This document shows positions 49,553 to 62,900 of a stretch of DNA of 64,000 nucleotides, piece after piece. Under the pieces are notes generated by a model that ran no database searches, had not been told where the DNA came from, and was given only the letters and a program-made list of their open reading frames with translations. The position numbers and the translations under genes are program-made. Source of the stretch: Trichoplax adhaerens (lineage: Eukaryota; Placozoa; Uniplacotomia; Trichoplacea; Trichoplacidae); the NCBI RefSeq assembly GCF_000150275.1, contig NW_002060978.1, positions 248,001 to 312,000 of the forward strand. Reading direction: 5' to 3'. How positions within the stretch are numbered: the first letter of the stretch is position 1; each line of letters opens with the position of its first letter.

Positions 49553-50691
49553 TTATCGATTAGATAATTCTTCTTCACTATCAGATAGTGGATATTGGCC
49601 AGGAGATCCTTTACTTTCGTTTTCATCATGATCTTGTCCATCTAACTTATTGTCCTTTTTCCACTTTACGCGACGATTCTGGAACCATATTTTAACTTGC
49701 TTCTCCGATAAATTTAACATATTAGCAATCTCAATCCTCCTCAGTCGCGATAGATATCGGCTACTGTTGAACTCCTTTTCTAATTCTAATAACTGCATAC
49801 TGGTATAAGCTGTTCGTATACGCTTAGTTCTGGAAGAATGACTGGTCGATTTCATGCTAGTTTTATCTATGGAAAAGGTTAAATTATCAAGCTTAATATT
49901 AGGTTCAAATCAATTCAGAATGATCAAGTTGACAATTTTAATTCTACTTTAAATGAACGCGAAGAAAAGGCTTTCAATACCTTGCAAGAATTTACTTGCT
50001 TTACAATATGTTAAATGGTCTAACAACAGTATGGCGAAAGATAATTACAATTATCGAAAGACTCTAATTTGAGGAAGTATCATATACACACTTCTAATTA
50101 AATTAATCTATAGAATAAAATATCAACTGATTGGTTTATTAGCATCTAAGTGAAAATAGTCATGATTTTGAATATCGATTGATAACTGAAAATAGAATAA
50201 AAACAATTTTTATCTAGTCCTAACTTCGAACCACTCTGTGACTTTTCGATATTACAGTAGTGTTTATACTATTAATTTAGTAAATTTCTATTGCATTACG
50301 AGATGCATATAGAGGTTATTCTCCTATATTTTTCTGTTCGCTTATAAAATCTTTTACCTGATGCTAAATCTGGATGTTGTTGAGTGTCGGTATTTTGGAT
50401 TCCTTGGAAGGCTGGTAATGATTGGTGATGATGGTTGTCCAATCGATATTGTTGCTGATGGTATATGGCAGGATCGACTATAGGCGATGGCTTTACTAGA
50501 ACTGGCCAAGTGACAGTTGATTTGGGTATACAGACTTGACATGATGAATAATTGGGGTTGCTATCATGAGGCCAAGAGTGATAATTCGACGGCAGATAAA
50601 ATGGTGCCATCATGGAAGAACCGTTAATGATGGCATTGGTTGGATTACCTGGACCGATTAAACTTTCAATTTTAAAAGATGTATTGGCCAT
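49553..50691 (-). CDS. Trox-2: Gsx-type (Hox/ParaHox) homeobox protein, probable Trox-2, two exons, 215 residues
   Basis: Exon 1 is 50691-50358 (ATG at 50691, donor GTAAAA, phase 1) and exon 2 is 49866-49553 (acceptor TTTTCCATAG), separated by a 491-base intron. The homeodomain spans about 125-184: Arg129 at position 5, [11 protein letters not shown] in helix 2, [15 protein letters not shown] in helix 3, with Gln174 (position 50) and Asn175 (position 51) for DNA contact. [10 protein letters not shown] and [10 protein letters not shown] are typical of Gsx and Hox3-like proteins and exclude Mnx and NK types. The N-terminus ([10 protein letters not shown]) resembles the SFxVDSLI repressor motif that opens Gsx proteins. 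The middle is rich in His, Gln and Pro, with TWPVLV as a possible weak hexapeptide-like site. The C-terminus is acidic. The gene stands alone in noncoding DNA. Nuclear transcription factor by family; targets unknown. Confidence 0.9.
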
Positions 50692-50913
50692 GTTTTACCT
50701 GTTAAATATTGTTATAAAATTCTAGCATAAACTAATTTATCAATGAATCAATTGTGGCAATAATTGAAAATGATGATTAGTGTTTAAACAGATATGGATA
50801 GTAGTTAAAACTTTAAAGTCTAAATTGATGTTAGCAGTAATTAAGTTTAACTATCAATGTTGTTAACTCAGGCGATGAATGATGGAATGTGATAATTTTT
50901 TACTAGCTCAGGG

Positions 50914-50923
50914 CTTTTATATA
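50914..50923 (-). promoter_or_regulatory. TATA box of the homeobox gene
   Basis: The minus strand reads TATATAAAAG in the context GTATATAAAAGCCC, about 225 bases before the start codon. A start site near 50885 would give a 5' UTR of about 195 bases. Confidence 0.45.
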
Positions 50924-53900
50924 CTAGCATGATGTTATAGATATATATAATACATTTAATTGATATGGGAAAAAGAGGAGTGGAAAATAACAATTTGCTT
51001 CTCTGTATTTATAAATACTTTTTATTTTCGTCGCTAATTCTAACAATTAATGAATATTTTAATAATTTAATACCAATTGTCACCCAGGCACGTTGTCAAT
51101 AGTAAATAGACATTTGTTAGTTAAAATTTTTGCAATTATACGTGTATATCTACTTGATTTACATATATTCAATAGACGATAGAACATGCTTTAATGCCAT
51201 AGTATTTACTTAATTCTCTTTTCCAATATTTATCTATATCAAGACTGTCTATTCCTAAAATAGTGAGAACATGATTTAGACTTGTTTCTGTCGTGCAAAG
51301 TCATTTTTATCGTCATCATTAACTTAATTGGCAATGAATGAATCTTTCTAACATTATACGCGTTATTATTCCACCAATTATTAAATAAAAATAATTTTTA
51401 TAAAAATTAAAAATTGACATGCTGTTGTGACAGGCTAAAAAAATCCAGTGATATCATCAATACTATTGGAAACTAGTCATCACGACTAATGAATGTATAA
51501 ATAGGGTGGAGAATAAGAGTATATAGCAACAATTAAGAGGGCATGCAATTCAAGGAAATCCCAAATGGACGGAATATCGATCAAAAAATAGATTGCTATG
51601 ATAATAATAATAACGATAATACAATAAAATGATGGAAGATAATAGTCAATAAGATAAGAATCTACTTTTAAGTTTAATTTCTGATAATAGTTTAAATTCT
51701 TTTCATGAGAATACGTTTATAATAGGTATCACCTGTGCTTTTTATTAACATAAATCAATAGTTGATTCCTTTGCCAACAGTTCTATTATCATTTTTATTT
51801 AATTCATCGATTTATTTATGTATAACGGCAGGTTAATGATAACAAAGCTAGCGGGTCAGTATCAACAAAAATACTGTTCTATTTGACGATTAATTATCAA
51901 TACAAATCCATGAAGGTAAAATAGAGTAAGGATTGAAGAAAGGCTGTAGGTGTTCAATTTTATATCATATACGATGTTCAACGTAACAATCATCGATTCA
52001 AACTAATTAAATTAACAATTGATCTATTTAAATCTAGTAGTATGGTTGTTAGCAGTTGTTACAATTTTAAAGATAAATTATAATTATTTTTATCAATAAT
52101 AACCACTGGCCATTTCGCAGCATTATGGATTGTAATGTGAGCATGAAATAGCCAAGTAATGATTCGCTGTACAATAGATAGTAGTATATTAAGGTTTAAC
52201 TTATAGAGCTACTATCTGATTCGAAATGGGCTAGTTACGTAGACAGAAACTCTATAGACCTAATTCATTGAGAGATAGTTAAATCGAATTTTATAAGGAG
52301 CTTTACCTTAGTAGTTAATTAATCTTTTAACTTTGATAGTAATAGTGACTGAGACGAAGTAGCTCATTGAGAAAATTACTCATTATCTGAAAATATCGCT
52401 GTTACTAATTATGAAATGATAGCTGTGCATAAACGTGACATTTTTGTATTCTCTAGGCCAAAGATATTCGACGATATTTAATATTATCAACGGGTGGTGT
52501 TTCTCACCATCATGATAAAATTAATCGATATTTGTATATATCCTTTCTTTAGTGACAGTAACTCAACTTAGTTTAAAAAGGTATAATTAAAGTTTGATGT
52601 AAGGTAATGATCGCGCATATTAACTATATAGCTGTTTTAGCATAATAAAAATTGAACTATTATGGATCGTCAATACTGAAAGACATCGAATTACTTATAA
52701 CATAAAGCTTACTACATTAACAACATGTAGGATTAATATTTTCGCTGTCTTATGAAAGTCAGACAGGCCGTAACACTTTGCATTACTTATAAAGCAAGGG
52801 TTAATTAAGCAAATAAAGAAGAATATATGGATAACTCAAGGGTAAATATAGCACAGTTATAATAGCAAATGATGCAGGCGTTCAATTGTCTTTATAGAAA
52901 ACGAATCACTTTACATATTTAAATGTCACAGTATGGTTGTGTTTCAAAATTATTAAATTCCACTTTAGTAGTAACATTGTAACCCATCATCACTAGATTA
53001 GTTGGAGCTGGAAGGAACATTTGTTGGCTTTTAATAATGGAATAAAAAATGAATATAGTTAATTTTTGTGGATTTAATATTTGATTTGTTGAGCTTAGAA
53101 ATTAGAACATTCGTCGAGTAGCATATAGATAACTGATCATTTGATTAGTATTATTTCTATGTATTCTATTTCCGAAGCATATTAACAATCTTATTTAACT
53201 GTACGGATAGGATTCAAAGTTGCCTATTTACTATAGTGAAATATCATCAAATTGTAAGAATATTTAGTAACATTTAAAAAAGAGCTATGGTAATTTGTAA
53301 CTGGATACTGTTGGCAGTTTTGATTGTCTAAGATGATGTGGATTAAAGTTCTATAATTAGATCTACTTAAAAAATAATACGTTGGTAAAATAATAAGTGT
53401 TGCGCGAAGTGGAAGTGGTGCTAAGTTATCGTTGAGCAGTTTATCACCTACTGAGATGGATTTAATAATAGTGATTACTAATTCCTGATAAATGCTACAA
53501 ATAAATAGCAGTATTAAATTAATTGTTCTTTATTCCAACTAGGAGAGCGTTTAGCATCATTTTCGTAAAATATATCTTATGCTACCAGACCCAAGTTAAG
53601 AGAAAGCAAGACTCTTGAATTGTTCAGGCTAAGTCCGATTTAGGCAATACGAGTAGGATCTGTTGCTCGTTTACATTTTCGTCTAGCCACTAAAATAAAT
53701 ATTATGATGATCAATTGATTAGACTTTGTTGCGTTGGTAATAAAGGCAAAAATCAGTACTGTAAATTTAATAAACTGTACTATCAATCAGCATTTTAAAT
53801 TGAGATTGATTTCATTAATTTGATGGAGTGATGATTTCAGGGTGAAATTGATCTAAACACGAACATTCTACGTCGTGCAAGAAGAACTTGATAGAATTCA

Positions 53901-55179
53901 AGCTAATAGATAAAGGATAGATTGTATTGAAAAGGAATGACAGCTTGCTAATGCACGCTATAATTACAATATAATATTATCTATAGCTCTAATTGCCTCC
54001 ATAATCAAGATAAGATTGATAGTAGTTGAGATAAGACGTTACGCTTTCTATTGTAATTATCTTTGTCCTAGATAATAAATAACTTTTATAACCAGAAAAT
54101 AACCTCAATAGCTGATGTTGGCATAGAATGAGACTTATTTATCAACAATTTAATTGTTATGTTAATATCATTGAGTTCGATATTAAACAATCGGCGCTTT
54201 TTTAGAATGATCGCATTCGGTTACTCCGTTGTTTCGTTATTTTAAGTTTATTTTATTGTTCTCAATTTTGTCTTTCTTATAGGTTTGTTGTATTACATAA
54301 GCGAGAAGAAACTTTACGTGCCAACATGATCCATTTTTCTCTCATGACTTTAATCTGTACTAAATTCTCGCATTGTATTTAAGTGTAGCTGAATGCAAAC
54401 AAGTTTGCATAAGAAATTCCAATCATACTTTAAGTAAATCGATTAAATTTAGTCACATTAGACAGAAGTCAGCTTGAATAGTCTAATTTGTTCTTTTCCA
54501 ATCTTCAAAGGATTTTATAAAATTGGTTGTGTTACACTAATAAGATGAGTATTGATTACTGTAAGGAGTAAAAGTACATCTATTAATAATCCATAAACAG
54601 TCACTATTATTTTTATCTGTCGAATGGACATACGTAGAATGAAAGGAATGAGATCATATTGTTCACAAGCATCGGATGATTGCTGGATTTGCTTTATTAT
54701 GACAGACCTAGAATAAGTTTGACGAACTAATTGGACATTGTTTTACATGCTGACGACAATTCTCAATGTATGAACAGAATAACGATAATGCAAGACAGAG
54801 GTTTGATTACGGATCTTATCTGTCATTAATAGACTGTGTAACTGTTATATATATCCTGCGGCAATCATTAAAAACATAATCCGGTGCTTTTATAATATCA
54901 AGATAATAGTGCCTAGAGTACTAATGTAAAACCAACATAGATCTGACTTTATCTTCAAATAGCTTTAATAAAATAACCTTAATACTTTTAACCGTAAAAA
55001 CTTTCTCTGATTCATACTTAATGCAATATAATGTAGTAGATATGATATACTTTTAAGGGCGGAATTTCTTTATCTATAGGCTGATCATTTACGAGACCTC
55101 TGCTTTTATATTTAATACTCTTGTAATTCACTTTTCTTCTTTCGTAGTCTGAAGTGTAAATTTAGTTTTAAGAAAGTAG
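50924..55179. other. Upstream noncoding DNA of the homeobox gene
   Basis: About 4.3 kb with no gene. It is the likely place for cis-regulatory sequence of the homeobox gene, but I cannot point to a specific element. Confidence 0.4.
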
Positions 55180-55184
55180 CACTC

Positions 55185-55742
55185 TGTAATGTAACTTAGT
55201 ATTGTGATTGTAGACTATTAGCCATGTTTAGTATAATGTACTGTAAATACTTATCCTAAGAGATATTTGGTAGCTATAACTATAGACTGTAGTGGTATAG
55301 ACTCTATGCTAGAGTACAGATGACTATATACAGTAAGGTGTTGAGCTACTAATAAGGCTATAGGTAAAAAATAGAACTGTAAATTATATATTAGGATATG
55401 GTTAATTCATTGTACTTTGGCTGGTGCGAATAATGTCTACGTAAGTACTGTAGTCGTATCCATATCAGATTAATGATGGTCCGCTGTAAAATAGTGTTAC
55501 TAAGAATAATTTAACTATTTGTAAAATAAGGTAAAAGATTGTCATGCGGATTGTAGCTGCGAATGCTACGAAAAATATAAAAGCATGCAACTCTAGATTA
55601 TTCCGTTAGTTCGCTGTAAAAGTCTTTAGTAGTAGTATTCGGCTAGAGTAGAGCTGTATGTAGTTAATCTTAGTATAAGATTCAATAAAGCTCTTATTTT
55701 TCTAAAATTTGGAATTTCGTTATCTGTATACAGTATATCACA
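55185..55742 (+). mobile_element. Solo LTR, family B, copy 2 (558 bp)
   Basis: It begins TGTAATGTAACT and ends GTATATCACA. It is flanked by a perfect 5-bp target duplication CACTC (55180-55184 and 55743-55747). It is nearly identical to 48119-48670 over its whole length, with TATAAAAG at 55576-55583 and AATAAA at 55684-55689. The two copies differ mainly in the last ~30 bases before the 3' end. No internal element sequence adjoins it. Confidence 0.9.
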
Positions 55743-55747
55743 CACTC

Positions 55748-58700
55748 CAATGACAGCCATCTTTTGCTAATTATTTATCGAAGCTTACAGTAGGATTGAG
55801 ATTCTGTATTATTGATGTTTACACTTATCTTTTACAAGTAGTTCAAGGCTTTATTAATAGCTTGGACAATCATTTCACGATTAATATTTAAATGATGCAG
55901 ATAGTTTTCTGTTCTGGTAAATGGTACATAATAGACCACGGTTGTAGACTCAAACATAAAATGTCTACATTTTATGTGTCCCACAGCTTAAAAATTAATC
56001 AGTACCATTTTATACAACTTTTGTTATCTTTCGATATTATTTCTTGTTTTACAGTTAGATCCTATTATTTCATATTAGTTAAATTTGTATATGGCTACTA
56101 GTTATAATCATTTTTAAATATAACAAAAAATTCAGTCATTAAAGGCTATAAGTAGCATTAATATTTAACTCAATTAAATTATAATGGTTGTTTATTCATC
56201 TTTTAAGGTGAATTTTCCCCATTGTTGTTAATGTTTCTAATATTAGTAATGTCATAGCTCAATTTTAAATGTTTACTATTAGCTCTCTGACTTTTCTTTC
56301 TGTCAAGTTTTAGATAGAGCATATCAAGTTCTATCATTTAGCTTGCTATCCACTGTACTTCTGTTAAAAATTAAGGATGAGAAATTGATACAGAGTATGA
56401 AGTATCGATAACCAAAATTTGTATGAAACTTACCATGATAGTATAAAGCACAATTTTTTTATAAATATGAATGTTAAGCGGGTAATTCTACTCAATATTC
56501 CTTTACAACTACATTAGCTGGTCGGGCTTTATTATAATAAGTGATAGTGAGAATATAAGACTCTTATCTTGGTCGAAGTAAAACTAAAAGCACAGATATG
56601 AAGTTTATATCAATATTTATTGATCATTTTATTATTATGAATTAGCGTGCTGATCCAGCAAATTTATTTTAGCTTCCAGGCTGTTTGTAAATTAGCTTTA
56701 ACGATATATAACATGCTAATGCGCAAGATAGTAGGCCTTAATAGCTTAGGTGAAATATATGCCAAAGTCTTGTTTTCTGTTTAATTAATGTTGCCAAAAT
56801 ATGTAATATTAACTAAAGCATCTAATGATGACCAGTAGCTGACCATTGCATATACGATTTAGGAATGGCTTAAGAATTAACTGTGAATTACCGATTACAA
56901 AATTAATTTGTATTGTATAAGATTGTAAAAATTATATAAAGTGAATTTTAAATTTGTTATTGCCGTACTAATACCAGTAAATTGCCTACGTTGTTCTCTT
57001 TAAACATTAGTCATTTTATTTAAGCGTTAAAAACTATATTTTTGGTACAATTCAAAGTAAATGTCATGGCTTAATAAATATTTAAAAATCTAGAAAATTT
57101 ATACTAGAATTTAAATGAAGTTGTGATGGAATTTGAACCACTATTATTCTAAAATAGCTTAAATGTTAATTTTAAAAATAAATACCACAAAATGATTATA
57201 TGATTTGACAAAATTTTAATTATCATATTGCCAATTAATTTTTAACTTAAGGTCTTCGCAATAATTGTGGATTGAAAATCTGTTCAAGAGGGCGCTGTGT
57301 CTACATGTTAGGGAAATCTTGCCTTCCATAGATCAAAGGGCTTTTCTATATGAATAGATGTTTAGATGTGAACGTATTTGTAAAGCTTTCAATTATTGGC
57401 ATAAACAAGCATGTATATTATACAACTATTAATTGTTAAGGTGTATTAAATTTATAATTATCCAGTAATATGAATAGTTTGGAAGTAATTTTATATAGGT
57501 AAATAACTCAATTTATTTTTATTTTATGAAATAATAATTATCATTCCAGGAAATGTTATCTTTTACTTCAGGAAAATCATACTTTCACTATGGTTTCTAA
57601 TTCAATTCATTCCCTTGTATTTTATTTTCACATAGTATTAATATAAGTTTACAACTAAATATTTTATGTGCTTGTCACAACCCTCACTTGTGGCAAAGGA
57701 AAGTAAAGAACTCTAGTGTAGTTACTTAAAACTTGGGCTATTTCTCCCAGTACTTTCAGTTTCTATGAGAGAAGTATTTGAGAACTCGATTTCTCGGCTG
57801 ATCTCCACAGACAACTGACTAATTATTACACTATTCTTCAAGATATGAGTCTTGCCGTTTCTTGAGCAATTACTTTCTTTATTCTACAAATACACGCGCT
57901 TAAATAGGTTTCTACAGTGAATTCCAATATTAACGAGTGAGAATTCATGCTTTACAAGTTACATTAATTAGTATAATACCATTACTAAATATACATGTCG
58001 ATATTCTCAGACTTAGATAGCTACAAGCTATCAGGTGTTAAGACGCTTAACCTTCATCCATATACAGCTCAATTTTTAGAGATTAACATACCTTATTAAC
58101 CTACAGTAAATTAACTGCTAACAACTTCTATTTTTATCTCATTTCTACCATCCTATTATCAGCTACAAGCGCATTAAAACATAGCACATAACCTTATCTT
58201 ATCTATTCATAAGCATTCATTAATTTACAGTTACTTAATTAGTAACGGCGTACCGTGACAGTGCTTAATAAAGTTATTTGGTAGTTTATTCTTCCTGGTA
58301 AATGTAATTACTACGATAGCTGAATTGAAAGTGCTTATTGAATTTGAAAGATTGCATAACGCTGTTTTAAATGTCTTCCTAGAATGAAAAAAATATTGTC
58401 TAATCATAAGGCAATTAATATTTAAAGATACTGCAGGATTATAATCATCATGATGTTCCATACGTTGCAGTTTCTTTTTGTTTATAAATTGCTTCAATAT
58501 TAGAAAACAGGTTTATTTATTACTTGCCTTATTTGGTAGTGTTATCTTCTCCACTGCTAGATGGAATTTTAATTATTGATGGCTATTTGCGAATATGTTA
58601 ATGAATAATAGATCAACTGGCGTCTGCAGTGAAAGCCAGGGTGAAATTTATTTCCGTCCTGCCTCATAATAGTTTGATATAAATTTAGTTTCTAATTTTT

Positions 58701-59911
58701 GTTCCAATGACCGCATGAGTCACTTTTATATACTAATGTAAGCTATGTAAGGTAACGCAGTAAGAGAGATAATTGAATAGCTACAGATTAACTTGATATT
58801 ATGAGTTCTAGTTGGAAATCAGTCGCAATCGCTTCAGAGGAATAAGACGGTTTTAACTTTTAGACTGGTTGGTAATAACTTTTGAATGCATCTACCACGT
58901 ATTTAAAATCTCATTGGTAAAGATCTGATAGTCATGAAAAGAAAATAAGTTATCTTCATCATCAAATAATTATAATTATTGATGACAGTAACTTGAAATA
59001 TTCTAATGATAATCGGGGCGATTCCAGCAATTTGTAGAAAAACTTAAACATTAGAAAAATACAAGTCAATCGTACTCGATAGATCCTTCTTGATATAGTA
59101 GTACGGTACCAATAAATGACTCTAATGAATTTGTTTGAGTAATTGAATTAGGTAAAACGTTCATAAATGCCTAAAGGTTATCTTAACTATATATAATTGT
59201 CTTACTTAAGTGATTGACATTCTATTGATACCTTTAGGATAATGGTATTTTAAATTCCAACATAAATGGTTAAAAGACATTTCACTAATAAGTGCTAATT
59301 CGGTAAACTTTTACGCACATTACTACTAGAGGATTAAAGTGAAGGTAGATTTTACTAAACTAGCAGACTATCATTAAATATCTGCTATAAATAATTAATG
59401 AACAGTTGACTGAATATGTAATTTTGTTAAATGCAGGCGATACAATAATTCCGCTATTATAAAATTTGCCATCAGGATGCCGTTGTACTTCCAACAATAA
59501 TAACGAATGATGGAAAATTATCAATTTTGTCTTTTCTATGTGGCAGATTTTAATCAGCTGCAACTTTAGGGCCTTAAAAGTATGAATAAGTTCTATTTAA
59601 TAATGTGAATGCTATATGTGTCCTTTGGCTTATATCAACCATAAAAAGCAATAAACATTATTGCATATAGAAATATTAGGCGGCTATGTTCTAAAGCCTC
59701 TTACATAAATTGATATTGCGTAGCATCTTTCGTCTTGAGAATTACAGAATTACTAAGATCAATTAATCTTATGGCTTAAGAGATCGGTAAATAAGCACTC
59801 TTTAAAGTGAATTATGTCTTTAAAAATATTTCTATTTCAATTTTTGATGGGGTTCAGAAGGTATAAACACGTGGATTCATTTAATTTTATTCACCATTGC
59901 CGATAAGAATA
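55748..59911. other. AT-rich intergenic DNA
   Basis: No gene supported. A small perfect inverted repeat (55954-55977, ACATAAAATGT arms, 2-base loop) is present. The open frame at 58231-58497 (minus, non-ATG) has no recognisable content. Confidence 0.4.
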
Positions 59912-59961
59912 NNNNNNNNNNNNNNNNNNNNNNNNNNNNNNNNNNNNNNNNNNNNNNNNNN
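59912..59961. other. Assembly gap, 50 Ns
   Basis: A run of exactly 50 unknown bases marks a scaffold join; the true gap length is not known from this. Confidence 0.95.
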
Positions 59962-62900
59962 ATTTTCCCTACCCATTATTGACAGCTATACTGCTAATCT
60001 ACTATTGCTTTCAAAGTAATGCCAACATCAATGTTATAGATTCTGCTGTATGGTATCTGTACTAAGTTAAAATAGGATTCTGATTATGGATGGACTCTAG
60101 ACAATGAAGTATTTGTCAATTTAGTAAAATTGTAAAGCTGAATTTACTAGTTTGAGATCTTTCAAGATCAAAGATATAATCATATTCTTAAGGCATGGAG
60201 ACAAATTGAACTGTATGCATCTTGCGTCGATGAATAACTTTATTAATAAATTAATATTTGGTAAATTTTAATTCAGCACAACTAATAGTGTTAAACAGTA
60301 TATGATAGCAGATAGAGTTATCAAGAAAAGTTTATAATCTAAAAATTAGGCTTTTCTTATTACATTCATATCGATAGCCAGTCATGATTATTATTGCATG
60401 AATAAATATCGAATGCGGTAGTGGTTATTTATAGAAGGTTGTAGTTCGATACTCGATGAGAAGACCTATCTCCGTATTATTTGAGGTCGATAAAGAATGA
60501 ATTTCCTTTAGTACCACTATAGTTGCCAAGATACTGAACCCTTGCAGAGTTTTCTAACATTTTAAGTTTTCAAGTGTAGTATAATAAGAAAGAAACCAGA
60601 TGCTTTCGAACACAATGTATCAGCCTGTTTTTTACATGATAAAGGTGAGAGTAAAAAAGTTTTTGACAGTGGCTCAAGAATTGATAAAGTGTGTAACGAA
60701 GGTTAATGTATTTTTTATTAATATCTGTTCTTTATTTCATCATACATTTATCACTACTATTAAATCTTCAGTAAAGGAATAAAAATTTATTTCCTGCCTC
60801 ATTTTCAGTTTTAAACATGCTAGAAAGTTACATACGTTTAATTTACCATGCATTCGTAATTCATGGTTGGGAATGAAACGCTCAAAGGTGAGCAGACTTG
60901 CTTTGAAGTGATGTTATCAGAAGTTATGCCTATGTTTATAGCCTGTACAGTATTTTTCTCTGATGATATATTTGAAAACAGAAAGAATGTCTTAAATGTG
61001 TTGCATACCAATTCGTAATAGCTTCGTAAAATTTAGTCGATTTCGTTAACGAAGCTCTTTGTAAATTAGACTGTCTATTTAATTTACGCCTTATTATGAC
61101 TATACAATTGCCTTTCTATAGTGTTTTATGTTTTAAACGAAATTGGCTTAAATATATCGGCCTTATAGTTGTAGTGCGTTCTTATATTGCCGCTCCCAAA
61201 ATAGCTTCACACAGTAGATTTTAGGAAGTCGCTAACGATATGCTTTACATAATTGTAAGATTGAGACTGTATGAAAGATGTCGATTAAACGAAATCTTAA
61301 GAATGTATTGAGAGTGCAGTTGATTAGATAGTCACATTAAATAATGTAGCATTGTTTGGGAATGTCTTATTAAGATAATTGGACACCAGAGCTTATGCCA
61401 GTAATTTGATTCTACAGTTTCTTAATCTTGATTTTGTTAGAAGTAGCAGTTAATGTAATCAAGTGAACACAATAACTTGCCTAAATTTGATCATTTCTGA
61501 TTTTGAGGTGCTTTATCGCACTTCTCTACAACTGTAGAGTTTGTACAAAGATTGATTTTCACGGCGTTTGCATATAATAGTTTAAAAAGTACCAGAATGG
61601 TATCGTACTGAATAAGTTATAAATTAATACCCTACCGTAATTCCATCAAACTTATGCTTCGTTGAAAAATGAAAGTTATAAACCCTACTTGTAAAGTGAT
61701 ATAGCTGCTAGCCAGTAAGGTTTGTGATAATATCCGTATCTTAGATTAGATTAATCTTTATCAATTAGTTTATCTTTTTATTTATTGACGCCATTAAGGT
61801 GTGTCTAGAGTTTATTAGTCTACCTAATATGCAGGTCATATCATTGCTATTCTTATTGTTACTGATCAAAATTTGTAACAGGAAAAGTTAAAACTCCTAC
61901 AGAAACTAAGTTTATGATCCTATGGTGAGATTTGTCCTACTCGATATCGACTTACGGTACGACTCAAAATGTCAACTATCTACTATCGTCAAGAGGAATA
62001 GTAACCACTAACAGCCCTTTAGACAAAGGTGAACCCAAAATTGATTGAGAATTCAGTCAATTTGTAGTAAGTTTACATCACAGTTAATAGAATTATGTAT
62101 TTCTGGATGTTACACCAGGTTGAAGCATATTAGCTATTAGTGGGTTTCCGCTTAATGATATCAGCAAATTAAATTCAGATAAATAGGCAATTTGAAAATG
62201 TTCTATAATAAGTTACTTTTGATAAATCAAAGCTAAATATATTTCATATGCCCAGTCTGTAATACGCGAATAAATCTAAATAATGATTTCAAATGATCAC
62301 TTTAAATATCTTTTCTTTAAATAGACTATGGTAAACTATGGTGTGATTAACGGACACTTGAATTTGAATTTATCTGCGTTTCTTATGTGTTTTATTATAT
62401 CGCATTAAATTTATTAAATAATCGATTTATAATTGGGTGAAGAAGGAATTTGAAATACTGGAAGGGCGACTATAAATCTTAGAAAATGAATTATAGCCAG
62501 ATAGATATGAGTAAAGTAAACTTTAACTAAAAATATGTATGTGTTTGATTTAATTTAGCCGTTTCAAATGAAGAAACCTCCAAAGCATTGTAAGCGTATT
62601 TTATCACCGCGTTAAATGGCATACAGTCGTGTAGTTTCTAGGACTCCTATCGAAGGAGCTGGTCATGTAGTAATTATTATACTGTAGCTACCTGACTTAG
62701 ACTATTCTGTAGTAATTTGAGTCGTTAAGTAAAATATTGAGATATTTAAGAAAAGATGCTACAAAATTAATGGCAATTCATTATTTAAGGACTCATTTTC
62801 AAGAGTAAATCAGTTTTTTGGCTAGATTTTATGTTCTTTTAATTTTTGAATCGTTATTAAGAGCTGCCTAGCTTTTGAGGTAAAATAAGGCGATCTAGAC

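Noticed and set aside
50296-50357. Continuation of the homeobox exon 1 frame to an in-frame stop
   Set aside because: This is intron read-through; splicing at 50358 to the acceptor at 49866 restores the homeodomain frame.
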